From an uncultured Haemophilus sp. (GTDB taxonomy: Bacteria; Pseudomonadota; Gammaproteobacteria; Enterobacterales; Pasteurellaceae), in NCBI GenBank assembly GCA_902481695.1, contig CABSXY010000010.1, positions 1 through 17,857 of the forward strand: a stretch of 17,857 nucleotides of DNA. Direction: 5' to 3'. The notes below the pieces were generated by a model that did no database searches, was not told the origin of the DNA, and saw only the letters and a list, made by a program, of their open reading frames with translations. Position 1 is the first letter of the stretch. Every line of letters begins with the position of its first letter. Both the position numbers and the translations under genes were made by a program. This document shows positions 1-6,799 of the stretch, in pieces.

Positions 1-70
1 TGCATTATCCAAACATTTTTCATAGCCGGAATTTCCATTATTGGTCAAATCCGTTGTAATTTTACCAAAT
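1..70 (-). other. Left window edge, possible gene fragment on the minus strand, unresolved
   Basis: Downstream of the DUF2301 gene the minus strand stays open to the window edge in the frame that reads ...TEFGKITTDL... and ends ...KCLDNA. This frame overlaps the end of the DUF2301 gene and has no ATG in view, only TTG codons upstream. A second minus frame opens with ATG and reads MEIPAMKNVWIM. Seventy bases cannot decide between a neighbouring gene that starts beside the DUF2301 stop, an overlapping gene with a rare start, and chance. I do not recognise either peptide. Confidence 0.2.
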
Positions 71-565
71 TCAGTACGTATCGCCAATATCAAAGTGTAA
101 TGGCATTCGCCATTTTTGAACCGCAAGAATCAATAATAATCCGCCGACAATCAACGATAAAATTCGGGCAATCCAACCACCTTCAAATACCCAAGCAAAC
201 CAAAGTGCGGCGACAAATGCAGGTTGTAAATTTAATAGCGGTACTCTAAAACAGAAGTATTCTTTAAAACATAAACCGCCCAGTGTGACCAATGCTCCAC
301 CTAACGCTAATTCATGCCAACCTAACAGCGCACATAAGAGTGCAAGCCACGTGGCAAATTGGAATGTTAAACGGAAATGCTTTAAATAAATATGAAGGGA
401 TGATGCACAACAAGTTGCCGCAATCAACACGGCAATTTGAGCCTGTTGAGGATACCAAGTTAAAGCCAAGATGCTAAATGCCGCAATCACAAAACCTGTG
501 CGATAAATAATGACGGTAAGTTTATCCCAAACATCCATTGGAGATTGAATATGTGGATCAGCCAT
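71..565 (-). CDS. DUF2301-type integral membrane protein of unknown function
   Basis: This 164-residue protein is very hydrophobic and probably has six membrane helices, at roughly residues 18-38, 42-60, 68-83, 85-100, 112-128 and 132-150. It has short loops and a short polar N-terminus without a cleavable signal. The sequence resembles the small inner-membrane DUF2301 family common in Pasteurellaceae, whose function is not known to me. The family assignment is from memory of its look and is moderate; the membrane topology is clear. The ATG is preceded by AAGGA with six bases of spacing, so the start is good. It lies downstream of mpl on the same strand, but the mpl terminator hairpin (591-630) sits between them, so it probably has its own promoter or relies on read-through. 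Confidence 0.75.
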   Translation of the reverse strand: MADPHIQSPMDVWDKLTVIIYRTGFVIAAFSILALTWYPQQAQIAVLIAATCCASSLHIYLKHFRLTFQFATWLALLCALLGWHELALGGALVTLGGLCFKEYFCFRVPLLNLQPAFVAALWFAWVFEGGWIARILSLIVGGLLLILAVQKWRMPLHFDIGDTY

Positions 566-590
566 GCTATTTCCTTATTTTTGATGATAA

Positions 591-630
591 AAAGTGCGGT
601 CAAAAACACGCTCATTTTTGACCGCACTTT
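591..630 (-). terminator. mpl terminator built from two inverted uptake sequences
   Basis: A perfect 16-bp stem (591-606 with 615-630) encloses an 8-base loop. Each arm contains one complete uptake sequence: AAGTGCGGT at 592-600 and ACCGCACTT at 621-629. Read on the minus strand, the hairpin begins 9 bases after the mpl stop and is followed by a run of Ts, as expected for an intrinsic terminator. The extended stem includes the CAAAAA/TTTTTG flank typical of the extended uptake motif. Confidence 0.85.
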
Positions 631-639
631 ACATTGAGA

Positions 640-1995
640 TTATTTTAATCGATCTAAAATCTTTTGATGAATGCCACCAAAGCTACCGTTTGACATCACA
701 AGAATCTGATCCGTTGGTTTCGCTTCAGCTACAATCATATCCACTAATTTATCAATATTCCCTGTGTAATGTGCTGGTTGAACACATTGTCCCGCAATTT
801 CAGCCACATCCCATGGAATATTATCTGGTTGTAGCATAAATACCGCATCAGCACGTCCAAGCGCTGGCGCAATTTCATCTTTATGCACGCCCATTTTCAT
901 GGTGTTTGAACGAGGTTCTAATACGGCAAGAATACGTACGCCACCGCCTACTTTATCGCGTAACGCAGTGAGTGTCGCCAGAATGGCTTCTGGATGGTGA
1001 GCGAAGTCATCATAAACCGTAATACCGTTTACTTCACCCTTCACTTCTAAACGACGTTTTGCATTGATAAAGCTGCCTAATGCATGACATGCATCTTCAA
1101 TTTTCACACCTGCATGGTAAGCCGCCGCAATCGCCATTAAAGCATTGTGCATATTGTGCTGCCCAACAATATTCCATTTCACTTCAGCCACTTTTTTACC
1201 ATGATGGAATACGACAAATTGAGAGCAATCATTGGTAATACGTTCCGCAAACCATTCCTTATCTTTACCGATAAATTGCTGTTCTGACCAACATCCCATA
1301 TTGAGGGTTTCTTTCACGCTCTGTTCATCTGCAAAAGAAAGAACACGTCCTGTGGAAGGAATGGTTCGGATCATATGATGGAATTGACGTTGGATCGCAT
1401 GAAGATCATCGAAGATGTCAGCATGATCGAAGCTGATATTGTTAATGATCAAAGTTTTTGGATTGTAATGTACAAATTTAGAGCGTTTATCAAAGAACGC
1501 CGTATCATATTCATCCGCTTCAATCACGAAGAACTCGCTTTCCCCTAAACGAGCAGAGGTACCAAAATTCCCCGCAATACCACCGATTAAGAAACCTGGT
1601 TTTAGCCCATTTTGTTCTAAAATCCAAGTCAACATGCCAGTTGTTGTGGTTTTACCATGTGTACCCGAAACCGCTAACACCCAACGATTACACAATAAAT
1701 GGTCGTGTAACCATTGTGGCCCGGATGTATAAGGCAAGGCATTATCCAAAACATATTCCACGCAAGGATTACCGCGTTTCATAGCATTTCCGACAATAAC
1801 CATATCGGGCGCAGGCTGAAGTTGAGCAACATCATAATTGGGAATAATTTCAATGCTCTGCTCTTGTAAAAAAGTGCTCATTGGCGGGTAAACATTGGTA
1901 TCAGAGCCCGTGACTTTATAACCCATTTGTTTGGCAATCATCGCGACGCCGCCCATAAAGGTCCCGCAGATGCCTAAAATATGAATATGTTTCAT
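640..1995 (-). CDS. mpl: UDP-N-acetylmuramate:L-Ala-gamma-D-Glu-meso-DAP ligase Mpl
   Basis: Mpl is a cytoplasmic ATP-dependent ligase that joins the recovered tripeptide L-Ala-D-Glu-meso-DAP to UDP-MurNAc, recycling cell-wall peptide into the murein precursor pathway. The 451-residue length matches the family. The N-terminal Mur-ligase Rossmann domain starts with GICGTFMGG (residues 8-16). The central domain carries the ATP-binding loop GTHGKTTTTG (111-120), followed by Mur-ligase signatures such as EADEYD and NISFDHAD. The C-terminal domain contains YDDFAHHPEA, typical of Mpl/MurC. The start ATG follows a modest GAGAA ribosome site. It lies 91 bases downstream of metC, with a hairpin between them, so separate transcription is likely. 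The 16-bp uptake-sequence hairpin after the stop should end the transcript. Confidence 0.96.
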   Translation of the reverse strand: MKHIHILGICGTFMGGVAMIAKQMGYKVTGSDTNVYPPMSTFLQEQSIEIIPNYDVAQLQPAPDMVIVGNAMKRGNPCVEYVLDNALPYTSGPQWLHDHLLCNRWVLAVSGTHGKTTTTGMLTWILEQNGLKPGFLIGGIAGNFGTSARLGESEFFVIEADEYDTAFFDKRSKFVHYNPKTLIINNISFDHADIFDDLHAIQRQFHHMIRTIPSTGRVLSFADEQSVKETLNMGCWSEQQFIGKDKEWFAERITNDCSQFVVFHHGKKVAEVKWNIVGQHNMHNALMAIAAAYHAGVKIEDACHALGSFINAKRRLEVKGEVNGITVYDDFAHHPEAILATLTALRDKVGGGVRILAVLEPRSNTMKMGVHKDEIAPALGRADAVFMLQPDNIPWDVAEIAGQCVQPAHYTGNIDKLVDMIVAEAKPTDQILVMSNGSFGGIHQKILDRLK

Positions 1996-2037
1996 TGTTC
2001 TTCTCTAGTTGCTAAAAATGCTGACTATGATAAATCA

Positions 2038-2052
2038 ACTCAAAGATTGAGT
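2038..2052. repeat. Small perfect inverted repeat in the mpl leader region
   Basis: ACTCAA-AGA-TTGAGT is a perfect 6-bp inverted repeat with a 3-base centre, about 43-57 bases upstream of the mpl ATG and next to the metC terminator. It could be an operator half-site pair or chance; no regulator is identified, and it does not resemble MetJ, FNR or CRP sites. Confidence 0.2.
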
Positions 2053-2081
2053 AAATAAGGGCTGTTTACATAAACAGCCCT
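2045..2081 (-). terminator. Hairpin terminator after metC
   Basis: A 10-bp GC-containing stem (AGGGCTGTTT at 2058-2067 with AAACAGCCCT at 2072-2081) has a 4-base loop. It starts 6 bases after the metC stop codon on the minus strand and is followed there by TTATTTA. The T tract is interrupted, so termination may be partial and some transcripts may continue into mpl. Confidence 0.65.
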
Positions 2082-2086
2082 CTTTC

Positions 2087-3277
2087 TTATTTGATTCGGT
2101 CAAAGCCTGCTTGAAGATCGGCAATTAATTCATCCGTGTCTTCAAATCCAATATGCACACGAATTAATGAACCTGTTAATTTACGCTCAATACCTGGGCG
2201 AATTTTTGCAATTTCTTCTGGTTGATTGCATAAAATGAGAGATTCAAACCCGCCCCAAGAATAAGCCATTGTGAAAAGCTCAAAATGATCCATAAAGGCG
2301 GAAAGCTCTTCATCGTTTAAACGTTTATGTAATTCAAAAGAGAATAAACCGCTTGCGCCGGTAAAGTCACGTTTAAAGTTTTCATGGCCTGGACAGCTTG
2401 GTAACGCAGGATGATACACTGCTTTAACTTGTGGTTGTTCACTTAACCATTTAGCCACTTTTAAACTACTTTCGTGATGTTGTTTTAATCGTACACCTAA
2501 GGTGCGAATGCCACGAGCTGTCGTATAAGCGGAATCGGCATCAATCATTTGTCCCATTAAATAGGAATGCTCGCGCAATTTATCCCAAGCTCGTGCATTA
2601 GCTACGGCAGTACCGATCATAATATCAGAATGCCCCACTAAATATTTCGTTCCTGCTTGAATAGAAATATCAATACCATGTTCTAACGCTTTGAATAGTA
2701 CCCCTCCTGCCCATGTATTATCGATCATAATGACAATTTCTGGGCTTACAGCTCTAACCGCTTTAACAATCGCGGGGATATCAGGCACTTCCATCGTTAA
2801 AGAGCTTGGCGACTCTAAAAATAAGACTTTCGTGTTTGGTTGCACGAGTTTGGCAACATCAGCACCTATCATGGGATCATAATAGGTCGTATCAATGTGC
2901 ATTTTTTTCAAAATCACATTGCAAAAATCTTGTGTCGGCTCATAGGCAGCCCCTGTCATTAAAACGTGATCGCCCGTTTCAACAAATGATAAAATGGCAT
3001 TAGTTACTGCTGCGGCGCCACAAGGATAAAGATAACAGCCAGCGCCCCCTTCCATTTCACACATTAAATCTTGAAGCGCAAAATGCGTTAACGTGCCACG
3101 GCGTCCGTAGAAAAGCTCTCCCTTATAACGATTTTTTGTGCAATGTTTTTTATCTGCAATAGTGTCAAATACTAAAGAAGAGGCACGTTGGACCACAGGG
3201 TTTACCGCCCCTTGGGTAAAACGTTTTTTACGTCCGGCATGAACCAGTGTGGTTGATAAAGTATGATGTTCTGACAT
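2087..3277 (-). CDS. metC: Cystathionine beta-lyase MetC
   Basis: MetC is a cytoplasmic PLP enzyme that splits cystathionine to homocysteine, pyruvate and ammonia in methionine synthesis. With the start at 3277 the protein has 396 residues, typical of the family. Visible active-site features are YGRRGT (57-62), IDNTW with Asp186, and the PLP-binding lysine in AGTKYLVGHSD (Lys211). The frame can be extended eight codons to a TTG at 3301. The ATG at 3277 is preferred because AGGTGA lies six bases upstream (revcomp of 3283-3288) and the family N-terminus starts there. It is divergent from the peroxiredoxin gene. No MetJ-box repeats (AGACGTCT-like) are visible upstream, so methionine repression is not supported by the sequence. 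A cystathionine gamma-synthase is unlikely given the MetC-type residues around the lysine. Confidence 0.95.
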   Translation of the reverse strand: MSEHHTLSTTLVHAGRKKRFTQGAVNPVVQRASSLVFDTIADKKHCTKNRYKGELFYGRRGTLTHFALQDLMCEMEGGAGCYLYPCGAAAVTNAILSFVETGDHVLMTGAAYEPTQDFCNVILKKMHIDTTYYDPMIGADVAKLVQPNTKVLFLESPSSLTMEVPDIPAIVKAVRAVSPEIVIMIDNTWAGGVLFKALEHGIDISIQAGTKYLVGHSDIMIGTAVANARAWDKLREHSYLMGQMIDADSAYTTARGIRTLGVRLKQHHESSLKVAKWLSEQPQVKAVYHPALPSCPGHENFKRDFTGASGLFSFELHKRLNDEELSAFMDHFELFTMAYSWGGFESLILCNQPEEIAKIRPGIERKLTGSLIRVHIGFEDTDELIADLQAGFDRIK

Positions 3278-3335
3278 ATATTTCACCTGTAACTTAGACA
3301 ATATTAATTAATTCAATAGATAAAAACAGCTGTTA

Positions 3336-3344
3336 AAGTGCGGT
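3336..3344 (+). repeat. Uptake signal sequence (AAGTGCGGT)
   Basis: Exact Hin-type uptake core followed by CAATTTTTTT, the AT-rich flank expected of the extended motif. It lies in the 140-base divergent region between metC and the peroxiredoxin gene. Read on the minus strand the flank gives TTGACC, which could serve as a -35 element for metC with a poor -10 (TTTATC) 17 bases on. Confidence 0.9.
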
Positions 3345-3417
3345 CAATTTTTTTAGAATACTACCGAGTTTTTGCGTTAGCAAAATTTTTATTAACATTT
3401 ATATAGGAATTATGACT

Positions 3418-4020
3418 ATGGTATTAGTAACTCGTCAAGCTCCAGATTTTACTTCCTCTGCAGTTTTAGGCAATGGTGAAATCGTTAACAACTTCAATTT
3501 CAAAAAACACGTTAATGGTAAAGCTGCGGTATTATTCTTCTACCCATTAGACTTTACTTTCGTTTGCCCATCTGAATTAATCGCATTCGATCACCGTTAT
3601 GAAGAATTCAAAAAACGTGGTGTTGAAGTGGTTGGTGTATCTATCGACTCAGAATTCACTCACAATGCATGGCGTAATACTCCAACTGAAAACGGCGGTA
3701 TCGGTGCAGTTAAATATGCATTAGCAGCTGACGTTAAACACGAAATCGCTAAAGCATACGGTATCGAACACCCAGAAGAAGGTGTGGCATTACGTGCTTC
3801 ATTCTTAATCGACAAAAACGGTGTTGTTCGTCACCAAATCGTAAACGACTTACCATTAGGTCGTAACATTGATGAAATGTTACGTATGGTAGATGCGTTA
3901 CAATTCCACGAAGAACACGGTGAAGTTTGCCCGGCTCAATGGGAAAAAGGCAAAGAAGGTATGAAAGACAGCCCTGAAGGTGTTGCTAAATACTTGAAAC
4001 AAAATGCTGACAAACTTTAA
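3418..4020 (+). CDS. Typical 2-Cys peroxiredoxin (AhpC/TSA family)
   Basis: This is a cytoplasmic thiol peroxidase that reduces hydrogen peroxide and organic peroxides. From the ATG at 3418 it has 200 residues. The peroxidatic cysteine is Cys50 in DFTFVCPSE and the resolving cysteine is Cys171 in HGEVCPAQW, which makes it a typical 2-Cys enzyme. It resembles the TsaA-like group found in Vibrio and Pasteurella more than E. coli AhpC. No ahpF reductase is adjacent, so the electron donor may be thioredoxin (inference). An ATG two codons earlier (3412) exists, but AGGA at 3405-3408 is only three bases from it and nine from 3418, so 3418 is preferred. Codons look highly optimised (many TTA, GAA, CGT, GGT), which suggests strong expression. 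A clear terminator follows. Confidence 0.95.
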   Translation: MVLVTRQAPDFTSSAVLGNGEIVNNFNFKKHVNGKAAVLFFYPLDFTFVCPSELIAFDHRYEEFKKRGVEVVGVSIDSEFTHNAWRNTPTENGGIGAVKYALAADVKHEIAKAYGIEHPEEGVALRASFLIDKNGVVRHQIVNDLPLGRNIDEMLRMVDALQFHEEHGEVCPAQWEKGKEGMKDSPEGVAKYLKQNADKL

Positions 4021-4029
4021 TTTTTAAGA

Positions 4030-4057
4030 AAAAGCCACATTAAGTGGCTTTTTTTAT
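4030..4057 (+). terminator. Intrinsic terminator after the peroxiredoxin gene
   Basis: AAAAGCCAC (4030-4038) pairs with GTGGCTTTT (4044-4052) around a 5-base loop, followed directly by a T run. It starts 10 bases after the stop codon and is unrelated to the uptake motif. Confidence 0.9.
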
Positions 4058-4094
4058 TTTTGTAGATCCTTTAAAATGAACGTATCTTTAACCA

Positions 4095-4103
4095 AAGTGC
4101 GGT
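4095..4103 (+). repeat. Uptake signal sequence immediately upstream of the pgsA start
   Basis: Exact AAGTGCGGT followed by TATTTTTATG, so the core ends seven bases before the pgsA ATG. It occupies the position where a ribosome binding site would be; there is no better AGGAG-like site. Confidence 0.92.
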
Positions 4104-4110
4104 TATTTTT

Positions 4111-4668
4111 ATGAAATATAATATTCCCATTTTCCTGACGATTCTCAGAGTGATTTTAATCCCATTCTTCGTCTTGGCGTTTTATCTCCCTATCCCTTCA
4201 GCGCCTTTTATTACCACTCTTATTTTCTTTATCGCGGGTGTCACTGACTGGTTTGATGGCTATCTTGCTCGAAAATTAAAACAAACAACCCGTTTTGGTG
4301 CGTTCCTTGATCCTGTAGCCGATAAAGTGATGGTGATTACCGCGCTTGTATTAATTGTGGAATATCAACATTCTTTCTGGATTACCATCCCTGCGATTAT
4401 TATGATTTCACGTGAAATCATTATCTCTGCTTTACGTGAATGGATGGCTGAGTTGGGTGAACGTAATAAAGTGGCTGTTTCATGGCTGGGAAAAGTAAAA
4501 ACCACCTCTCAAATGCTAGCTTTAGGTGGATTGCTCTGGCGATATAATGTGTATATGGAAACGCTAGCAATTGTATTGCTCTATTTAGCTGCGATTTTAA
4601 CAGTTTGGTCAATGCTCCAATACTTAAAAGCAGCAAAAGGCAGCTTGTTAGATAACATTGAATTATAG
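4111..4668 (+). CDS. pgsA: CDP-diacylglycerol--glycerol-3-phosphate 3-phosphatidyltransferase PgsA
   Basis: PgsA is an inner-membrane enzyme that makes phosphatidylglycerol phosphate from CDP-diacylglycerol and glycerol 3-phosphate, the committed step to phosphatidylglycerol and cardiolipin. The 185 residues include the complete CDP-alcohol phosphotransferase signature DGx2ARx8Gx3Dx3D at residues 49-71, with Asp49, Gly50, Ala53, Arg54, Gly63, Asp67 and Asp71 all present. Several hydrophobic helices follow, at about residues 8-28, 33-46, 72-90, 92-110 and 150-170. The start is supported by the family N-terminus (MKYNIPIFLT), although the upstream region holds an uptake sequence rather than a clear ribosome site. 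A possible -10 (TAAAAT, 4072-4077) lies upstream, but no -35 is convincing; read-through from the peroxiredoxin gene is the alternative. Confidence 0.97.
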   Translation: MKYNIPIFLTILRVILIPFFVLAFYLPIPSAPFITTLIFFIAGVTDWFDGYLARKLKQTTRFGAFLDPVADKVMVITALVLIVEYQHSFWITIPAIIMISREIIISALREWMAELGERNKVAVSWLGKVKTTSQMLALGGLLWRYNVYMETLAIVLLYLAAILTVWSMLQYLKAAKGSLLDNIEL

Positions 4669-4687
4669 AATTGGCTAAATTTTAAAT

Positions 4688-4722
4688 AAAAGGTGCGGTT
4701 ATTTTAATCGCACCTTTTGTTT
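4688..4722 (+). terminator. pgsA terminator with a decayed uptake sequence
   Basis: AAAAGGTGCG (4688-4697) pairs with CGCACCTTTT (4709-4718), extended by a G-T pair and two A-T pairs to a 5-base loop, then followed by TTTTGTTTTTG. The left arm AAGGTGCGGTTATTTTAA resembles the uptake motif but has an extra G (AGGTGCGGT), and the right arm lacks a complete core. Confidence 0.9.
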
Positions 4723-4724
4723 TT

Positions 4725-4795
4725 GAATTATTTTTAATCAATCAAAAAATTTTTTTACGAATTTTATTTGACACCATGAGATAAATCCGTAAAAT
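4725..4795 (+). promoter_or_regulatory. Strong tRNA operon promoter with UP-like A/T tract and GC-rich discriminator
   Basis: TTGACA (4768-4773, perfect -35) is followed after 16 bases by TAAAAT (4790-4795, -10). About 40 bases of A and T runs upstream look like an UP element. The sequence right after the -10 (ACGCCCCG) is GC-rich, as in promoters under stringent (ppGpp) control. The first tRNA begins about 22 bases after the predicted transcript start. Confidence 0.8.
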
Positions 4796-4823
4796 ACGCC
4801 CCGTTGTTTGGCAACAAGCAAAC

Positions 4824-4899
<76 letters not shown>

Positions 4900-4903
4900 A
4901 TTT

Positions 4904-4990
4904 GCCCGAGTGGTGGAATCGGTAGACACAAGGGATTTAAAATCCCTCGCCTTTCGAGGCGTGCCAGTTCAAGTCTGGCTTCGGGCACCA
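4904..4990 (+). tRNA. tRNA-Leu(UAA)
   Basis: An 87-base class II tRNA. Acceptor arms GCCCGAG and TTCGGGC pair with one G-T at the seventh position. The anticodon loop TTTAAAA gives TAA at 4938-4940. A long variable arm (CTCGCC-TTTC-GAGGCG region) precedes the GTTCAAGTC T-arm. CCA is encoded. It starts only four bases after tRNA-Gly. Confidence 0.98.
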
Positions 4991-5008
4991 TTTCAAAATC
5001 ATACCAGT

Positions 5009-5084
5009 GGGTCGTTAGCTCAGTCGGTAGAGCAGCGGACTTTTAATCCGTTGGTCGAAGGTTCGAATCCTTCACGACCCACCA
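5009..5084 (+). tRNA. tRNA-Lys(UUU)
   Basis: A 76-base cloverleaf very close to E. coli tRNA-Lys. Acceptor arms GGGTCGT and ACGACCC pair fully; the anticodon TTT (5042-5044) sits in loop CTTTTAA. CCA is encoded. It ends the Gly-Leu-Lys cluster, 18 bases after tRNA-Leu. Confidence 0.98.
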
Positions 5085-5093
5085 CTTAAAATT

Positions 5094-5117
5094 AGCACCT
5101 TAACGGGTGTTTTTTTA
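5094..5117 (+). terminator. Terminator of the tRNA operon
   Basis: A short stem (AGCACC at 5094-5099 with GGTGTT at 5106-5111, including one G-T pair) has a 6-base loop and runs into eight Ts. It is short but well placed ten bases after tRNA-Lys. Confidence 0.65.
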
Positions 5118-5170
5118 TACCTAAAATTTAAGATAAAGACTTTCCCACTCTCTTTTCTAAAAAAATACAT

Positions 5171-5200
5171 AAAAAAAATAACCGCACTTTCGTACGGTTA
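5171..5200 (-). terminator. miaB terminator with one intact and one altered uptake arm
   Basis: TAACCGCAC (5179-5187) pairs with GTACGGTTA (5192-5200) with one mismatch and a TTTC loop. Read on the minus strand, it lies 24 bases after the miaB stop and is followed by eight Ts. The left arm holds an exact ACCGCACTT (5181-5189); the right arm has lost the core. Confidence 0.8.
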
Positions 5201-5224
5201 CTTATTCATATTCACTTTAAACGA

Positions 5225-6649
5225 TTATCCGTGATAACGTCCTACACCTAATTCATCTTCTTTACGAGTACGATTCATCACTTCTTGTGGAGATTGTGCA
5301 ATACGTAATCCCATTTGATCTTCTGTACGCACTACTTCACCACGTAGAGAGTTAGTATAAACATCCGTAATCTTGATATCAACAAACTTACCAATCATAT
5401 CTGGTGAGCCTTGGAAATTCACAATACGGTTGTTTTCCGTACGCCCTGTTAATTCCATAATATCTTTCTTAGATGGACCTTCCACCAACACGCGTTGCTC
5501 TGTGCCAAGCATACGGCGGCTATATTGTGCCGCTTGTTGGTTGATACGCTCTTGTAAAAGATAGAGACGTTGTTTCTTCTCTTCTTCAGTAACATCATCT
5601 GGCATATCTGCTGCAGGTGTGCCTGGACGTGCGGAATAGATAAAGCTGAAGCTCATATCAAAATTCACTTGCGCGATCAGGTTCATCGTTTGTTCAAACT
5701 CTTCCTTGGTTTCACCTGGGAAGCCAACAATGAAATCTGAGCTGATTTGAATATTTGGACGCACTGCACGTAATTTACGAATGATTGATTTATATTCTAA
5801 CGCGGTATGACCACGTTTCATCATGGTTAAAATACGGTCTGAACCAGCTTGTACCGGCAAGTGTACGAAGTCCACTAATTCTGGTGTATCACGATACACA
5901 TCAATAATATCGTCAGTAAATTCGATTGGGTGGCTGGTGGTAAAACGCAAACGGTCGATACCATCAATAGATGCCACTAAACGTAATAATTCTGCAAATG
6001 TACAGATACCACCATCAAATGTCGGGCCGCGATATGCGTTTACGTTTTGGCCTAATAAATTAATTTCACGTACACCTTGCTCTGCCAACTGCGCAATTTC
6101 AAATAACACATCATCAACAGGACGGCTCACTTCTTCACCACGGGTATAAGGCACCACACAGTAAGTACAATATTTATTACAGCCTTCCATAATAGACACA
6201 AACGCAGTTGGACCTTCTGCACGAGGTTCCGGTAAACGGTCAAATTTCTCAATCTCAGGGAAACTGACATCCACCACCGAACTTTTACCGCCACGGATTT
6301 GATTAATCATTTCAGGCAAACGATGTAAAGTTTGCGGACCAAATACGATATCCACATAAGGCGCACGATGACGAATATGCTCACCTTCTTGAGAAGCCAC
6401 ACAACCACCCACACCAATCACTAAGTTTGGATTTTGTTTTTTTAATTCTTTCCAACGACCTAACTGATGGAACACTTTTTCTTGTGCTTTTTCACGGATA
6501 GAACAGGTGTTAAGAAGTAACACATCTGCTTCTTCCGGAATATCAGTTAATTCTAAACCATGTGTATTTAAGAGAAGATCGGCCATTTTTGATGAATCAT
6601 ACTCATTCATCTGACAGCCCCATGTTTTAATATGTAATTTTTGCGTCAT
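5225..6649 (-). CDS. miaB: tRNA-2-methylthio-N6-dimethylallyladenosine synthase MiaB
   Basis: MiaB is a radical-SAM methylthiotransferase that adds a methylthio group to isopentenyl-A37 in tRNAs reading codons starting with U, which helps reading-frame maintenance. At 474 residues it has the usual family length. The N-terminal domain carries the three auxiliary cluster cysteines Cys12, Cys49 and Cys83. The radical-SAM motif CNKYCTYC has Cys157, Cys161 and Cys164. A TRAM domain occupies about residues 375-445. The ATG at 6649 matches the family start (MTQKLHIKTWGCQMN) but lacks a strong ribosome site. A TACAAT -10-like box (revcomp of 6695-6700) lies upstream without a good -35. The gene stands alone; its substrate class includes tRNA-Leu(UAA), encoded immediately downstream of its terminator on the other strand. 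Confidence 0.97.
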   Translation of the reverse strand: MTQKLHIKTWGCQMNEYDSSKMADLLLNTHGLELTDIPEEADVLLLNTCSIREKAQEKVFHQLGRWKELKKQNPNLVIGVGGCVASQEGEHIRHRAPYVDIVFGPQTLHRLPEMINQIRGGKSSVVDVSFPEIEKFDRLPEPRAEGPTAFVSIMEGCNKYCTYCVVPYTRGEEVSRPVDDVLFEIAQLAEQGVREINLLGQNVNAYRGPTFDGGICTFAELLRLVASIDGIDRLRFTTSHPIEFTDDIIDVYRDTPELVDFVHLPVQAGSDRILTMMKRGHTALEYKSIIRKLRAVRPNIQISSDFIVGFPGETKEEFEQTMNLIAQVNFDMSFSFIYSARPGTPAADMPDDVTEEEKKQRLYLLQERINQQAAQYSRRMLGTEQRVLVEGPSKKDIMELTGRTENNRIVNFQGSPDMIGKFVDIKITDVYTNSLRGEVVRTEDQMGLRIAQSPQEVMNRTRKEDELGVGRYHG

Positions 6650-6758
6650 ATTGCTTAAAAATAAAGATTAGTAAAAAGATAAAATCGGTCGGCTATTGTA
6701 CAGATTTGTGGCAATTCTGGCTAGTGTAAAATGGACTTTTACCCATTTCGGTATAGAA

Positions 6759-6797
6759 AAAGTGCGGTTAAAATCATCTAAATTTTAACCGCACTTT
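6759..6797 (-). terminator. cpdA terminator built from two inverted uptake sequences
   Basis: A perfect 16-bp stem (6759-6774 with 6782-6797) with a 7-base loop contains AAGTGCGGT at 6760-6768 and ACCGCACTT at 6788-6796. On the minus strand it starts just 2 bases after the cpdA stop and is followed by TTTTTC. It separates cpdA from the miaB promoter region. Confidence 0.87.
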
Positions 6798-6799
6798 GT

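Noticed and set aside
3325..3334. AACAGCTGTT palindrome between metC and the peroxiredoxin gene as an operator
   Set aside because: It is only 10 bases long, in AT-rich DNA, and fits no regulator I can name.
3370..3385. TTTTGC-GTTA-GCAAAA palindrome upstream of the peroxiredoxin gene as a competence (CRP-S) or CRP site
   Set aside because: The half-sites are separated by four bases, not six, and lack the TGCGA/TCGCA pattern. It may be a small leader hairpin.
5823..6149. A 108-codon plus-strand frame
   Set aside because: It is antisense to the well-supported miaB and has no ribosome site or recognisable sequence.
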